Positions 41,285-50,760 of a DNA stretch of 64,000 nt are shown piece by piece (within the stretch, counting starts at the first letter, position 1; each line of letters opens with the position of its first letter). The stretch covers positions 1,612,001 to 1,676,000 of the forward strand of contig NC_089441.1 of NCBI RefSeq assembly GCF_026210795.1, given 5' to 3'. The notes below the pieces were generated by a model. The model was given only the letters and a program-made list of their open reading frames with translations, was not told the origin of the DNA and did no database searches. Origin of the DNA: Rhizophagus irregularis (taxonomy: Eukaryota > Glomeromycota > Glomeromycetes > Glomerales > Glomeraceae). The translations under genes and the position numbers were made by a program.

Positions 41285-42634
41285 ACAGGTAAGGATTTAT
41301 GGGCTAAGTACCAAGACGTGTCAGACGACTATGACTGGGAAATACTAGCATTTGAAGTAGAGGAATGTCCCACAACACGTATTGAGGACGACTACCAGTA
41401 CTACCTTAGGGAGGTAGTAGACCACTTCAAGGACTGGATAGAATATAATGGGTACTTACCTAAAACACCTAGCCGTAAAGAACTCGCAGATCTAATAAGA
41501 GCATATAAGGAGAATCGTAATGCCGAAATTATCCCCACCCCTCTGGTTATGAAACTATGAGGGCAGATAAGGGTAAAGCGCGAGAGATCCCTGAGGAACG
41601 TCCAAAAACCGATATGGAACGTGAATGGGAGGCCGCCAATGGAATCATCGAGTAGGACAATCTTGGGGGTTCTGGGACAGCGGCTATCACATAGGTCTAA
41701 CCATAATTTAGTGTACCCCCAGACCACCTAGCCTTGATTTCTGATATGTTAACACTATACCTGTTTTTCTATCCCCAGACTACCTAACCTTGATTCCTGA
41801 TATGTTATTACTTGATAGCTAAAAAGAACCCCCCAAGCGTTGTAGATAAGATTAACATCATTTATTCCTAGGCATTATTACCACGCATGGATCCATTCCA
41901 GGGTATCATAATTTTATGCTATATCAGATTGCCTTTATAAGTGCCAAAGGTATGAAGGACACAAAGTGTCTGTAATACCGATGGCACGATTCAGCAATCC
42001 ATTGTGGCATACTATTTTTATGATACTCTAAAATGGATTCATTCGATGATTTAAGCCATTCATGCTCTAACCAAAAATTTTTAACAGGAAGGCAACTAGA
42101 CGTATTGTAAAGCTTTTCCTGCTATACGAAAAAATCTGGGACAGTGAAGTCTAACCAAAAATCCGACCCAAGTCTAACCAAAAATGTATAGCAGGAAGGC
42201 AACTAGATATGTTTTAAAGCTTTTCCTCCTATACGAAAAAATCTGGGACAGTGAAGTCTAACCAAAAATCCGACCCAGGTCTAACCAAAAAAATGTATAG
42301 CAGGAAGGTAACGAGACATATTGTAAAGCTTTTTCTGCAATACGAAAAAATCTGGGACAACAGGTCTAACCAAAAGTCTAACCAAAAATCCGACCGAGGT
42401 CTAACCAAAAAAATATACAGCAGGAAGACAACTAGACATATTGTAAAGCTCCTCCTGCAATACGAAAAAATCTGGGACAATGAAGTCTAACCAAAATTTA
42501 ACCCTAATCATAAATTGCTCTGATTCTTTGACGAAGCCTATTTTCATACCGATTTTGATAGTAATAAGATGGGAAACATTTTAGAATTTATTAATTGAAG
42601 AAAAAAATTTTTAGGTTATTAGTACACAACCGGT

Positions 42635-43015
42635 ATGGCAACAAGTAATCGAACTTGTGATAGATGTGGAAAGACTTTTGCAACTCCACAAAAGCTTCGT
42701 GGACATCAAAATAGAAAGTTTCTATGCAAGCCTACAGCTAAACCTCAGGATCCCACACCTGAGATTGTACAATTGCAATTACAACCGGAGCAACTCCAGG
42801 ATCCCACACCTGAAGTTATCCCAGCTTATACAGAGAAAACTCCTAACTTAACAATTGATGAACTAGCAAAATGGTTAGCAGAACCTGGTGATTACAATCA
42901 ATATACTCCACGAAAAAGAAGAGCTCCCCAAACAGATAATGAATGGTTTGCTTATATGCAAGGAGATTATAGAGGAAGATGGTATGATATTCAATTTGTA
43001 AAAAGAGTTCATTGA
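42635..43015 (+). CDS. C2H2 zinc-finger protein of the foldback element, probably frameshifted
   Basis: 126 residues starting in the left arm, with an N-terminal zinc finger CDRCGKTFATPQKLRGHQ. The linker has two related units (DPTPEIVQLQLQ, DPTPEVIPAYTE), then a basic patch PRKRRAP. After the stop the -1 frame continues with FIDPARSHKSLKYKTVWQAD, so a single-base change may have cut a longer protein. AATTGAAG lies 42 bp upstream. It may be a terminus-binding protein of the element, but no catalytic domain was found. Confidence 0.6.
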   Translation: MATSNRTCDRCGKTFATPQKLRGHQNRKFLCKPTAKPQDPTPEIVQLQLQPEQLQDPTPEVIPAYTEKTPNLTIDELAKWLAEPGDYNQYTPRKRRAPQTDNEWFAYMQGDYRGRWYDIQFVKRVH

Positions 43016-43104
43016 TCCTGCACGTTCACATAAATCTCTAAAATATAAGACAGTATGGCAAGCTGATCTTAAACCAAATGTTAGAGATATACCATATTTT
43101 GTGT

Positions 43105-43335
43105 GAACTGCGTATGGGATTTTTTTACTGTGCATAGGCTTTGCATGGACTTTGCATGGGAAATTTTAACTGCACATGGACTTTGCATGGGCTTTGCATG
43201 GGACTTTTTTACTGCACATGGATTTTTTACTGTGCATAGGCTTTGTATGGACTTTGCATGGAAAATTTTAACTGCACATGGGCTTTGCATGGGCTTTGCA
43301 TGGGACTTTTTTACTGCACATGGATTTTTTCGTAA
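43105..43335 (+). repeat. GCTTTGCATGG tandem repeat
   Basis: About 230 bp made of GGCTTTGCATGGACTTTGCA, TTTTAACTGCACATGG and TTTTTTACTG units in a higher-order order of about 95 bp, between the zinc-finger remnant and the right arm. Non-coding. Confidence 0.75.
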
Positions 43336-44548
43336 AAAAGGTTATTTAAGATTAGAAGGATATAGGAATTCATTCCCATAATGCTAACAGGTACGATCAG
43401 CTAGTTTTTTTTATAGGCTGGCTATCACAAGTTCGATTGCTTGTTGCCATACTGGTTGTGTACTAATAACCTAAAAATTTTTTTCTTCAATTAATAAATT
43501 CTAAAATGTTTCCCATCTTATTACTATCAAAATCGGTATGAAAATAGGCTTCGTCAAAGAATCAGAGCAATTTATGATTAGGGTTAAATTTTGGTTAGAC
43601 TTCATTGTCCCAGATTTTTTCGTATTGCAGGAGGAGCTTTACAATATGTCTAGTTGTCTTCCTGCTGTATATTTTTTTGGTTAGACCTCAGTCGGATTTT
43701 TGGTTAGACTTTTGGTTAGACCTGTTGTCCCAGATTTTTTCGTATTGCAGAAAAAGCTTTACAATATGTCTCGTTACCTTCCTGCTATACATTTTTTTGG
43801 TTAGACCTGGGTCGGATTTTTGGTTAGACTTCACTGTCCCAGATTTTTTCGTATAGGAGGAAAAGCTTTAAAACATATCTAGTTGCCTTCCTGCTATACA
43901 TTTTTGGTTAGACTTGGGTCGGATTTTTGGTTAGACTTCACTGTCCCAGATTTTTTCGTATAGCAGGAAAAGCTTTACAATACGTCTAGTTGCCTTCCTG
44001 TTAAAAATTTTTGGTTAGAGCATGAATGGCTTAAATCATCGAATGAATCCATTTTAGAGTATCATAAAAATAGTATGCCACAATGGATTGCTGAATCGTG
44101 CCATCGGTATTACAGACACTTTGTGTCCTTCATACCTTTGGCACTTATAAAGGCAATCTGATATAGCATAAAATTATGATACCCTGGAATGGATCCATGC
44201 GTGGTAATAATGCCTAGGAATAAATGATGTTAATCTTATCTACAACGCTTGGGGGGTTCTTTTTAGCTATCAAGTAATAACATATCAGGAATCAAGGTTA
44301 GGTAGTCTGGGGATAGAAAAACAGGTATAGTGTTAACATATCAGAAATCAAGGCTAGGTGGTCTGGGGGTACACTAAATTATGGTTAGACCTATGTGATA
44401 GCCGCTGTCCCAGAACCCCCAAGATTGTCCTACTCATCGATGACTGGAACGAAGAGGATACTGAGGGCGCTATCAACGACATATTGTAAGCGCTATTTGA
44501 GATTATTTCTTTTTTTTTTTCGTATATATAGAAAGATATTATTTATAG

Positions 44549-44556
44549 TTGAAGAC
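44549..44556 (+). promoter_or_regulatory. TTGAAGAC promoter-like motif, copy A
   Basis: 18 bp upstream of the ATG at 44574, after a TATATATA stretch. Confidence 0.35.
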
Positions 44557-44573
44557 ATATCATATACATAAAA

Positions 44574-44909
44574 ATGCAATACTCAAGAATCGCCCGCACT
44601 TTACCAACACGACCTGACATCAAGGAACTTCAGTATTCCGGTGCCCGCTTTTCCAGAGGAGCTATCACCAGACTCGGTCAGACTCTCCAGGCACGATTTC
44701 CAGATAGAAAGTTCCAGATTCTACTTCCCTATGAAAACTGGAAACCCGGTGGATGGACATCAGGAAACCAACCAGCCAGCCTCTTCTCACTCTTGGACCA
44801 CTACGACGAAGCACAACTACCGGATGACGCAGACCCTGATTATTTTGAACGATTCATAATTTATGTGAGAGATGCCCTACCGGTTGCAGGGGTTGCAACG
44901 GGGAGCTAA
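44574..44909 (+). CDS. N-terminal segment of polymerase gene, copy A
   Basis: 111 residues, about 90% identical to 30657-30992. The G runs near its end are 4 and 4 long, where copy B has 5 and 3. The frame therefore leaves the GGCNG reading earlier (ending VAGVATGS), and the polymerase frame carries GCNGELNDCLYERL. It belongs to a polymerase gene already cut by the copy C insertion. Confidence 0.65.
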   Translation: MQYSRIARTLPTRPDIKELQYSGARFSRGAITRLGQTLQARFPDRKFQILLPYENWKPGGWTSGNQPASLFSLLDHYDEAQLPDDADPDYFERFIIYVRDALPVAGVATGS

Positions 44910-45375
44910 ATGATTGCCTGTATGAACGCCTGAAATATATCTACGGCACATTCTCTAAAATGCCAAAGTCAATCGAAAAGCCCGAGTATATCAAAAAGGC
45001 ATTAGGTCTCAATCGTGATGCTCCAGTTCCAGTTTCATATATGGATAAGGTTGAACAACTTGCAGGAAGCCTTGCACTTAATATTGTAGGGGATTCCACT
45101 CGAATTTCTAAGAGCAAATCTGACAGACGTGCAACACTTATTCTGTCTGAAGGCCACTACTCTCTTGCACTGAATCCCAGAAGACTCCACCCTAGCAAAT
45201 TAGATAGAAAACAAAAGTCTCCCTTTGTTTATCGTGAAGATGGGGTTAATAATGTAGTAACAATATACAATGGTAAAACAGTTAAGTCTCTTACAGTTGG
45301 ACAGTTTCAGAAAGGTAAGAACTCTGATAGTTACTCCTTCATCCCTATCGAGAAGAATTGTAAAACTGGAATATA
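44885..45375 (+). pseudogene. DNA polymerase N-terminal fragment, copy A
   Basis: The polymerase frame is open from before ELNDCLYERLKYIYG to KNCKTGI. It covers the OTU-like region and part of the linker, then is cut at 45375 by the GTCGTC end of copy C (flank ATATA). The cysteine in LYECL of copy B is arginine here. The missing part should continue beyond copy C, outside the window. Confidence 0.85.
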
Positions 45376-45830
45376 GTCGTCGTGCTGGTAGTGTGCCTCG
45401 CTACGCTCACCCCACCTCGGCCTCACAGGCCTCGCAGTACCTACATCTTCCCTCCGTGGGGCGGGGAATCCCTATATATCTGAAACAATATGAAACAAGA
45501 TCTGAAACATAACAATATAAGCAAAAAAGGATAAAATAAGGGAAAAGAGAGGAAAATAAGAGAGAATCAGAGAGGGCGTTTCGATGTTTCAGATGTTTCG
45601 GCAATTTTGGTAAAAGTCAGGCGAGGACAACCCTCCCAGAAAAAGTTTTGATTTTACCCCCCCAGATCCGAAACTTCTGAAACATCTGAAACTGATTCAG
45701 GATTCCGTTCGTTTTCTTATTGGAGGCAGTGAGATAGCAAACCAAGTTAACAGGTAGGTTAATAGCCCTTAGAAGGTCTGTAGAACCACAGGAGGATAAC
45801 CGGGTAGGAGCGCGGATCTTTGGAAAAAAT
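45376..45830. repeat. terminal repeat of copy C
   Basis: Starts GTCGTCGTGCTGGTAGTG, then CACCCCACCTCGGCCTCACA, GCCTCGCAGTACCTA and GGGGAATCCCTATATAT. The inner part resembles the copy A end (CCCAGAAAAAGTTTT, GATCCGAAAC, TTCAGGATTCCG) more than copy B. Confidence 0.75.
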
Positions 45831-45839
45831 ACATTCAGC

Positions 45840-45853
45840 AATTGAAGATTAGG
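45840..45853 (+). promoter_or_regulatory. AATTGAAGATTAGG promoter-like motif (C F-box)
   Basis: Identical to the helicase motif of copies A and B, here 19 bp upstream of an F-box-like gene start. The promoter block has thus been recombined onto a different gene. Confidence 0.5.
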
Positions 45854-45872
45854 TAACTATAAGTAACATAAT

Positions 45873-46274
45873 ATGATAAACTTACACGCAGCCACTTCTC
45901 TTGCCGAAGACCTCGGGCTTGATCTTGTAGACATCTATGGAATCTGTAAATGGATCCAAATGCAGGCTTCGCCCCTCAATGACCCGGACATAGTAAGAGA
46001 GATGGTCAGAAACCTTCCGGTTAAAGAATTCGGAGAGCATCTCAAGATTAACAGACTCTGGTACAACTGTTGTAAAGCCGAATTGTGGAAGCGATATAAA
46101 GAAGCCGAAGAGGTATACAAACAGGCAGTAGACTACTACAGGGAGGCCATTGACAATTTCAATGAAGCCGATCAGAAAAAATACACTAGGTTCGCAGGAA
46201 TGGTGGCAGTAGAAAGAGCCCTCCTCAGATGTGGCTTTATAACGCAAGAGTCCAACTGGGAGAAATGGACTTAA
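45873..46274 (+). CDS. F-box-like protein, copy C (integrase end)
   Basis: 133 residues. The first 90 residues match copy B 27481 (SLAEDLGLDLVDIYGICKWI, LNDPDIVREMVRNLPVKEFG, INRLWYNCCKAELWKRY); the tail differs (VYKQAVDYYREAIDNFNEAD). After the TAA the same frame stays open to TAG at 46386-46388 and encodes an acidic stretch with LDDSDDESDDGEVSLDDSDD. The annotated stop may therefore be a mutation or a readthrough site. It lies at the opposite end of the element from its copy B relative. An SCF adaptor role is inferred. Confidence 0.65.
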   Translation: MINLHAATSLAEDLGLDLVDIYGICKWIQMQASPLNDPDIVREMVRNLPVKEFGEHLKINRLWYNCCKAELWKRYKEAEEVYKQAVDYYREAIDNFNEADQKKYTRFAGMVAVERALLRCGFITQESNWEKWT

Positions 46275-46397
46275 ATAACGTACAACATCCAATTGCTTAA
46301 GGAAGGCCGCACTCTTGATGACTCGGACGATGAATCAGATGATGGAGAGGTATCTCTCGATGACTCGGATGATGAGGAATACTTTTAGAAGGCGGTA

Positions 46398-46718
46398 CTA
46401 ATCCGTCTTCCTCTTTTTTGCTTCCTTAAGGCATTTATCAATACACTGTTTACACGCGTCATCAGCCTCTAAAATTTTTTGCCCAAGTTTTTTGCATTGC
46501 CGATTATACGCCATCTGATGTCTTTTAGCCGCGGTTTCTTTTTTCTTCTTCTTGGTTTTTTTTTTGATAACCCAGTCTATCCCAGTAAAAGTATTCTTAT
46601 GCATCCCACAAACTACACAGTCACCATGTAAACGATAGCGGCCATTTGTGGTCATATCTTGTATTTCACTAGCAGTCTCGGTTTCCTTCTTACACTTTAG
46701 GCAGTAAAATCGTGTCAT
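46398..46718 (-). CDS. zinc-ribbon basic protein, copy C
   Basis: 106 residues, homologue of 40382-40702, with the same cysteines (YCLKCKKETE, CVVCGMHKNTF, CKQCIDKCLKEAKK). Few amino-acid changes despite many synonymous differences point to purifying selection. It diverges from the integrase with 44 bp between start codons. Confidence 0.78.
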   Translation of the reverse strand: MTRFYCLKCKKETETASEIQDMTTNGRYRLHGDCVVCGMHKNTFTGIDWVIKKKTKKKKKETAAKRHQMAYNRQCKKLGQKILEADDACKQCIDKCLKEAKKRKTD

Positions 46719-46722
46719 CTTA

Positions 46723-46733
46723 AGATTTGAAGT
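46723..46733 (+). promoter_or_regulatory. AGATTTGAAGT promoter-like motif (C integrase)
   Basis: 29 bp upstream of the integrase ATG at 46763, at the same relative place as in copy B (40368-40378, minus). Confidence 0.5.
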
Positions 46734-46762
46734 CCGAAATCTTTCCTTTAATTTGTCGTAAT

Positions 46763-47854
46763 ATGTCGCATTTAGAGAATTATTACAAATACTACAATCT
46801 CTCCGGAGTATCAGCACGAATTCTAAAAGGTGAGGAGCACTACAACCTATACAAAAAGCCCCTAAAGGAGAAGTCATCAGAGCGTCCACGAGTAGTTGTA
46901 TGGAAACCAAATGCGACGCATCAGGCAGATCTCGCAGAGATGCCAGTCAACCCCAAAGGATTCCACTATTTCCTCGTAGTGGTGGAAATCGCGGGTAAAC
47001 GAGTTGACGCAGAACCCCTAAAGGATAAAACTGCAAATAGGGTTCTCAATGGATTCGTTAAAATCTACAGAAGAAATCGCATTAAGCCACCAACACATCG
47101 AATAGAGACAGACTCCGGATCAGAATTCACCAATGATCAGGTACGTGATTTTTTCTTGAACAGCCTAGGGGTAATGATGAGGTTCGGAGAACCAGGAAGA
47201 CACAAACAGCAATCATACGCTGAACGAGCTATCCAAGCTATTCAAGAACCCCTTCTCAAACGAATGGTAGCACAGGAGTTGAAGACTGGGGTGACATCCG
47301 TGGAATGGTCAGAAGATTTCCATGATGTGGTTAGTAAAATAGATGAAATCTGGCAGAGAAATCCCCCAGACATTCCGACAGGGTCACCCAAAGTGTCAAA
47401 AAAGACGGAACTTCTCTCTGAAGGAACGCATGTCCGAGTCAAGTTAGACGAACCTATTTCAGTACTCGGGAATAAACTCCATGGAAAATTTCGTACAGGT
47501 GACATAAGATGGAATCCCAATATCCGTGTCATCAAAAAAATGATCCTCTCACCCGAACAGCCTCCTACGTATCTTCTTGATGGACCACACGGGCGTCTAG
47601 GTGTATCCAGATGTGCGTACACCCGAAAAGAGTTGCAGATTGTTCCAGAAATTGAATATCCCCCACCTAACTCCGTGATAAGAGGGCAACCCGAAAGATT
47701 TGTACCTGAGCGGATACTCCGGCATCGTATCAGGAAGGGTCAAGATCAGTATCTAGTCAAGTGGGAACGATACCCAGATACTGAAGCCACTTGGGAACCC
47801 GCTGACCGGTTGGAGGAGGATGTCCCCGATTTAATCCGCAAGTTTTGGGAATAA
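46763..47854 (+). CDS. int: rve-type DDE integrase with chromodomain, copy C
   Basis: 363 residues, same length as copy B, with the same catalytic residues (HQADLAEM, ETDSGSEF, SYAERAIQ) and the C-terminal chromodomain (ILRHRIRKGQDQYLVKWERY, EATWEPADRLEEDVPDL). Most differences from B are synonymous. The reading frame is intact, so this copy could still supply integrase. Confidence 0.9.
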   Translation: MSHLENYYKYYNLSGVSARILKGEEHYNLYKKPLKEKSSERPRVVVWKPNATHQADLAEMPVNPKGFHYFLVVVEIAGKRVDAEPLKDKTANRVLNGFVKIYRRNRIKPPTHRIETDSGSEFTNDQVRDFFLNSLGVMMRFGEPGRHKQQSYAERAIQAIQEPLLKRMVAQELKTGVTSVEWSEDFHDVVSKIDEIWQRNPPDIPTGSPKVSKKTELLSEGTHVRVKLDEPISVLGNKLHGKFRTGDIRWNPNIRVIKKMILSPEQPPTYLLDGPHGRLGVSRCAYTRKELQIVPEIEYPPPNSVIRGQPERFVPERILRHRIRKGQDQYLVKWERYPDTEATWEPADRLEEDVPDLIRKFWE

Positions 47855-47868
47855 AAAATAAATATTCC

Positions 47869-48591
47869 CTATTTTTTGTCTCCTCGATTCACGTCAGAAA
47901 CTATCGGGATAAAAACATTCTTCTCATTACAAGTAACGGCGATATGTTCACGTGATTCATGGACATCATAATTGTAACGTTTCAGACACGTCCGGCTCAA
48001 TCCAATCTCCCTATGCTTGTAATCGCTTAAAACCGCGAGATTCTCAGTGATTACACAATCAGGGGTTAGTTTGATTGACACACCTTTTACCATGCCGAAT
48101 GTCCTACCAGAACCCGGAGCGCCGGATATATTATGTGTAATACTTTTGTCGATATCCAACCCTAATTCCTCAGCGGCTTCTCTCTGAATAAAAGACGCGT
48201 TAGCACAAGTGTCTGCTAAACACTGAATTGCTATCCCATTGACCTCCCCACCCAGCGCTAAAAGATCTTTAGTATTCTCTAAACGAGCTATGTCAATATC
48301 CATCGGGTCATCTTCCCTGATATCCTCTTCTTGTTTTTCCTCAACTAGGTCTTCCGGAATCTCCGTACTTTTACGAGCAGACTTTAATTCTTCCCGAAGA
48401 ATCTCGCGGAGTAATTTCCTAAAATCTGCAGACCTTAATAAACTTAATGAATCATTTTTGGTGACGGCTTTTATAAGTGTAGGCTTACTACTAGTAACCT
48501 TCACAGGAATCTTAATAGGAGTCATTTTAACTGATTTTTTTGGAACAGATTTAAGAAGTTTCGAGATACTTACACCCTTATCCGAGTTTAC
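47869..48591 (-). CDS. pro: retropepsin-like protease (Gag-Pro -1 frame), copy C
   Basis: Continues in the -1 frame from the Gag slippery run. Basic linker (KKSVKMTPIKIPVKVTSSK), acidic segment, then the core CLADTCANASFIQREAAEEL and GAPGSGRTFGMVKG, ending PIVSDVNRGDKK. The DTCA variant of the active site is conserved with copy B. No independent start codon in good context precedes the core, which supports expression as Gag-Pro. Confidence 0.8.
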   Translation of the reverse strand, partial: VNSDKGVSISKLLKSVPKKSVKMTPIKIPVKVTSSKPTLIKAVTKNDSLSLLRSADFRKLLREILREELKSARKSTEIPEDLVEEKQEEDIREDDPMDIDIARLENTKDLLALGGEVNGIAIQCLADTCANASFIQREAAEELGLDIDKSITHNISGAPGSGRTFGMVKGVSIKLTPDCVITENLAVLSDYKHREIGLSRTCLKRYNYDVHESREHIAVTCNEKNVFIPIVSDVNRGDKK

Positions 48592-50074
48592 TTTTTTTTT
48601 GTACTTCGAACCGCACAAATCCGAAAACCACCTTCCTCATCGGGAACAATTTTCAAGTCATCAAAACTCGCGGTATTAGTATCAATATCCATAGCATCAT
48701 CATTAAGATCGAGGTTTCTCATTGCTCGGGCTAATTCCAGATCATCGCGTCTATCTTTAGCCTTCTGAAGTCTCTTTGGAAATCTTTTAGACGTCTCATA
48801 TCCCATAATAAGATCAATAACATGTTGATCATCCTCACTAGTCCATTCAGGAGCATCAGGGTCATCACCAACATCATGATCTACATAACCATCATCCCAA
48901 TCAGGATCCTGATGATCCTGAACAACGCGTGGCAGTGGCTTCGGCCAAACAGGTTTAATGTGTTGTCTATAGACTGGTGGTTTACGAACTGGCTTAGATG
49001 CTTGTAATTGTTTAAATTGCGCCTGAAAATTCTTGGTAAGTTCCTCGGCTTGTGCCTTGAGCAATTCTTGTAATCGTTCTTGAGTAATAACGTCTGTTGA
49101 CCTTTGTATTACAGCACCTTCGTGTGGAGTCACGGGATGAGTATAGCCAGCCAATTCCTCTTTTTTAGCCTTTTCAATACCCTGGCGCCTTTGTAATCCA
49201 TAGAACATTTCGCCCTTTCGTCGTTCAAGATCACTCAATCTATCGATTAATATATTAAGAGGTGCCGCCCCGATTCTGGAAGCTTCAATAACATTTTCCG
49301 GCAAAAGTCCTCTATAGAACTGGTCAGTAACCATGATTTGATTATATCCTACAATATCCCCAGCCCTCTCAACTCGCTTATAGTAAGATCGAACAGGTTC
49401 GCCTTGTTCCTGGTAAAGGTTACTAAATCGTATCTGAAGTCTTTCTTCCACGACGGTTGGAAAATTTGTGCGCATATGCATAAATGCTTGATCCAGGAGA
49501 ATCCCCTGTAAGACTATCGGTTGATTCTGGACAGCAGCATTAAATGGACCTCCATGATTTCCCAACCCATTAACGGGTTGATGAGTAGGACGTCCGCCCG
49601 CACGCCTCCACTGCTCTTCAACTTTAAAATTCGTTCTAACGATATCAGCGCGTGATGGGAAAAATGTTTCTCCAACGGTTCTCGCCGCATTAGCTAAAAT
49701 CCTTGAATATGCATCAACATCAGATCCGGGTAAGTAAGTACCAACATGTAATCCATTAGCAACCTCAGGAACAGCCAAAGCTCTGAATGCTCGGCGAGTA
49801 GCACCGGCTCCACCATTTGCAGTAGCCACTAACCGAATATTCGAGAGTTCCCAATTTTTTCCAGTAAGTTCCGCATCAAACCACCTCGCCGCTTCATCTC
49901 TCATACAGCTACGAAGAACCCCCATCGCTCGCACCCAACCAGGGGGTGCACCGGCATCGTCCAATGGATCAATACCAACGGTATTAATATACCCTAAAAG
50001 TTATCAATAAAAAGATTAAGATCTTCATCTTCCCGACCATGAAATATGGGGGCAGCTATACCAACGGCAGCCAT
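48588..50074 (-). CDS. gag: Ty3-like Gag protein, copy C (N-terminal frameshift)
   Basis: The open frame 49964-48588 encodes 458 residues of Gag homologous to copy B (AMGVLRSCMRDEAARWFD, NLYQEQGEPVRSYYKRVERA, FYRGLLPENV, DPDWDDGYVDHDVGDDPDAP). The natural start is the ATG at 50074 (overlapping the coiled-coil gene as in B). A one-base difference in a TTTTAGGG stretch near 49997-50000 shifts the frame after FIDNF. The protein ends STKKK at TAA, with the A9G run in front. Gag divergence from B is higher than for integrase or ATPase. Confidence 0.8.
48591..48600 (-). promoter_or_regulatory. Gag-protease -1 frameshift slippery site, copy C
   Basis: On the minus strand nine A then G, in Gag frame ACA AAA AAA AAG TAA, the same phase and distance to the stop as copy B. 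The protease frame is -1 and open across it. Confidence 0.75.
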
Positions 50075-50760
50075 ATCGTATTTTGTGGATGGTTGAGAGG
50101 AGGTGGAGGAGGGTTCAATTGTCTAATCCGAAACCATTGTACTTGGATACGCAGAGCGGCTATTTGTTGGAAAAGTCGATTCCTAAGACGTCCCAATGTC
50201 CGAATTCCAAAAAGAACCCGATTATTGGCATATACAAGCCGATTTCGTGCTGCATCACGCTCGCCTATAGCTCTATTACGTTCACTTATAGCTCTATTAC
50301 GTTCTCCTCTCATAAGATTATATTGCTGCTGAAGACGACGATTAGTCGTCCGCATACCACCAAACTCACGTTCCAATTCAGCCAAATTAGCTTCCAAACC
50401 AGTAATAGTATCTTGTACGATATTTAGCTCATCTTGTGTAAGACCTAACAAACCTGTTTGAACCTCGAGTTCGTCTTGTAATTCATCGCGTTCTTTTCGA
50501 GATCGATCGCGTTCCGCTTTTAATATATCGCGTTCTTCGTATGTTTCTCTACAGCGATGAATTAATAAATTAAGAGCATGTTTAAGACGATGGTTTGCAT
50601 TTTGTATATCTCGATTAACAACCATGCGATCACTGACAGTTAAAAAATCTGTTAGATCCTTAATTACCGCAACTAATGGTATATTATTCATATCACGCAA
50701 ATCCCTAGGAGGCGGTCCAGTAGGCTCTGAAGGAGTATAAATTGCAATTGGTGTCGACAT
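50056..50760 (-). CDS. coiled-coil protein upstream of Gag, copy C
   Basis: 234 residues. Proline-rich start (IAIYTPSEPTGPPPRDL), then a long charged coil (ERDILKAERDRSRKERDELQ, QQYNLMRGERNRAISERNRA) and the conserved C-terminus RNRLFQQIAALRIQVQWFRI. A tandem SERNRAIGERDA block suggests that repeat change drives the length difference from copy B. It overlaps the Gag start by 19 bp. Confidence 0.75.
   Translation of the reverse strand: MSTPIAIYTPSEPTGPPPRDLRDMNNIPLVAVIKDLTDFLTVSDRMVVNRDIQNANHRLKHALNLLIHRCRETYEERDILKAERDRSRKERDELQDELEVQTGLLGLTQDELNIVQDTITGLEANLAELEREFGGMRTTNRRLQQQYNLMRGERNRAISERNRAIGERDAARNRLVYANNRVLFGIRTLGRLRNRLFQQIAALRIQVQWFRIRQLNPPPPPLNHPQNTIWLPLV

Larger units (their letters stand above)
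41651..44434. mobile_element. 2.78-kb foldback element with 1-kb arms, TSD CATCG
   Basis: Ends AGTAGGACAATCTTGGGGG and its inverse, flanked by CATCG (41646-41650, 44435-44439), inserted in the helicase tail of copy A. The arms are almost identical for about 1 kb (41651-42663 and 43425-44434). Each arm contains about four 100-125-bp tandem units with GGAAGGCAACTAGA, TACGAAAAAATCTGGGACA and TCTAACCAAAAATCCGACC. The non-repeated centre holds one small zinc-finger gene. No recognisable transposase. Confidence 0.85.
24758..44489 (+). pseudogene. SF3/D5-like helicase, copy A, broken
   Basis: Pieces 24758-26894, 41290-41650 and 44440-44489 (stop TAA). The intact core has Walker A SGQGWGKS (about residues 204-211), Walker B VLLLLEEMP and the SF3 motif C region STIVLTNENALRVENDDRR. 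A winged-helix-like region (FYRVYTSYCETHCITPLSK) and a long acidic proline-rich tail follow. Lesions are a CAA to TAA change at 26657-26659, insertion of copy B, a 1-nt deletion near 41540 and a foldback insertion. Such helicases unwind the replication fork of NCLDV-like viruses and some transposons. The core differs markedly from the copy B helicase, although the tails are almost identical. Confidence 0.85.
23672..45375 (+). mobile_element. virus-like transposon copy A (degenerate, split by three insertions)
   Basis: Left end GTCGTCGGTCTGGGTGTG at 23672. A's own DNA covers 23672-26894, 41285-41650 and 44435-45375, and includes an F-box-like gene, a helicase gene and the start of the polymerase gene. 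It is interrupted by copy B (26895-41284), a foldback element (41651-44434) and copy C (from 45376). The polymerase and everything beyond are not recovered in the window. Nonsense and frameshift lesions show that it is dead. Confidence 0.85.

Noticed and set aside
41046-41286. Open frames in the right terminal repeat of copy B (also seen at 26908-27131)
   Set aside because: Mirror images in both terminal repeats, no domain, and they run across repeat blocks.
42251-42490. 79-residue repeat-containing frame in the foldback arm (also mirrored near 43605-43856)
   Set aside because: It is the translation of the tandem arm units and occurs as an inverted twin.
44574-44909. Independent small gene upstream of the polymerase
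   Set aside because: The GGCNG ending and the -1 polymerase frame fit together as one protein in both copies; it is treated as the polymerase N-terminus rather than a separate gene.
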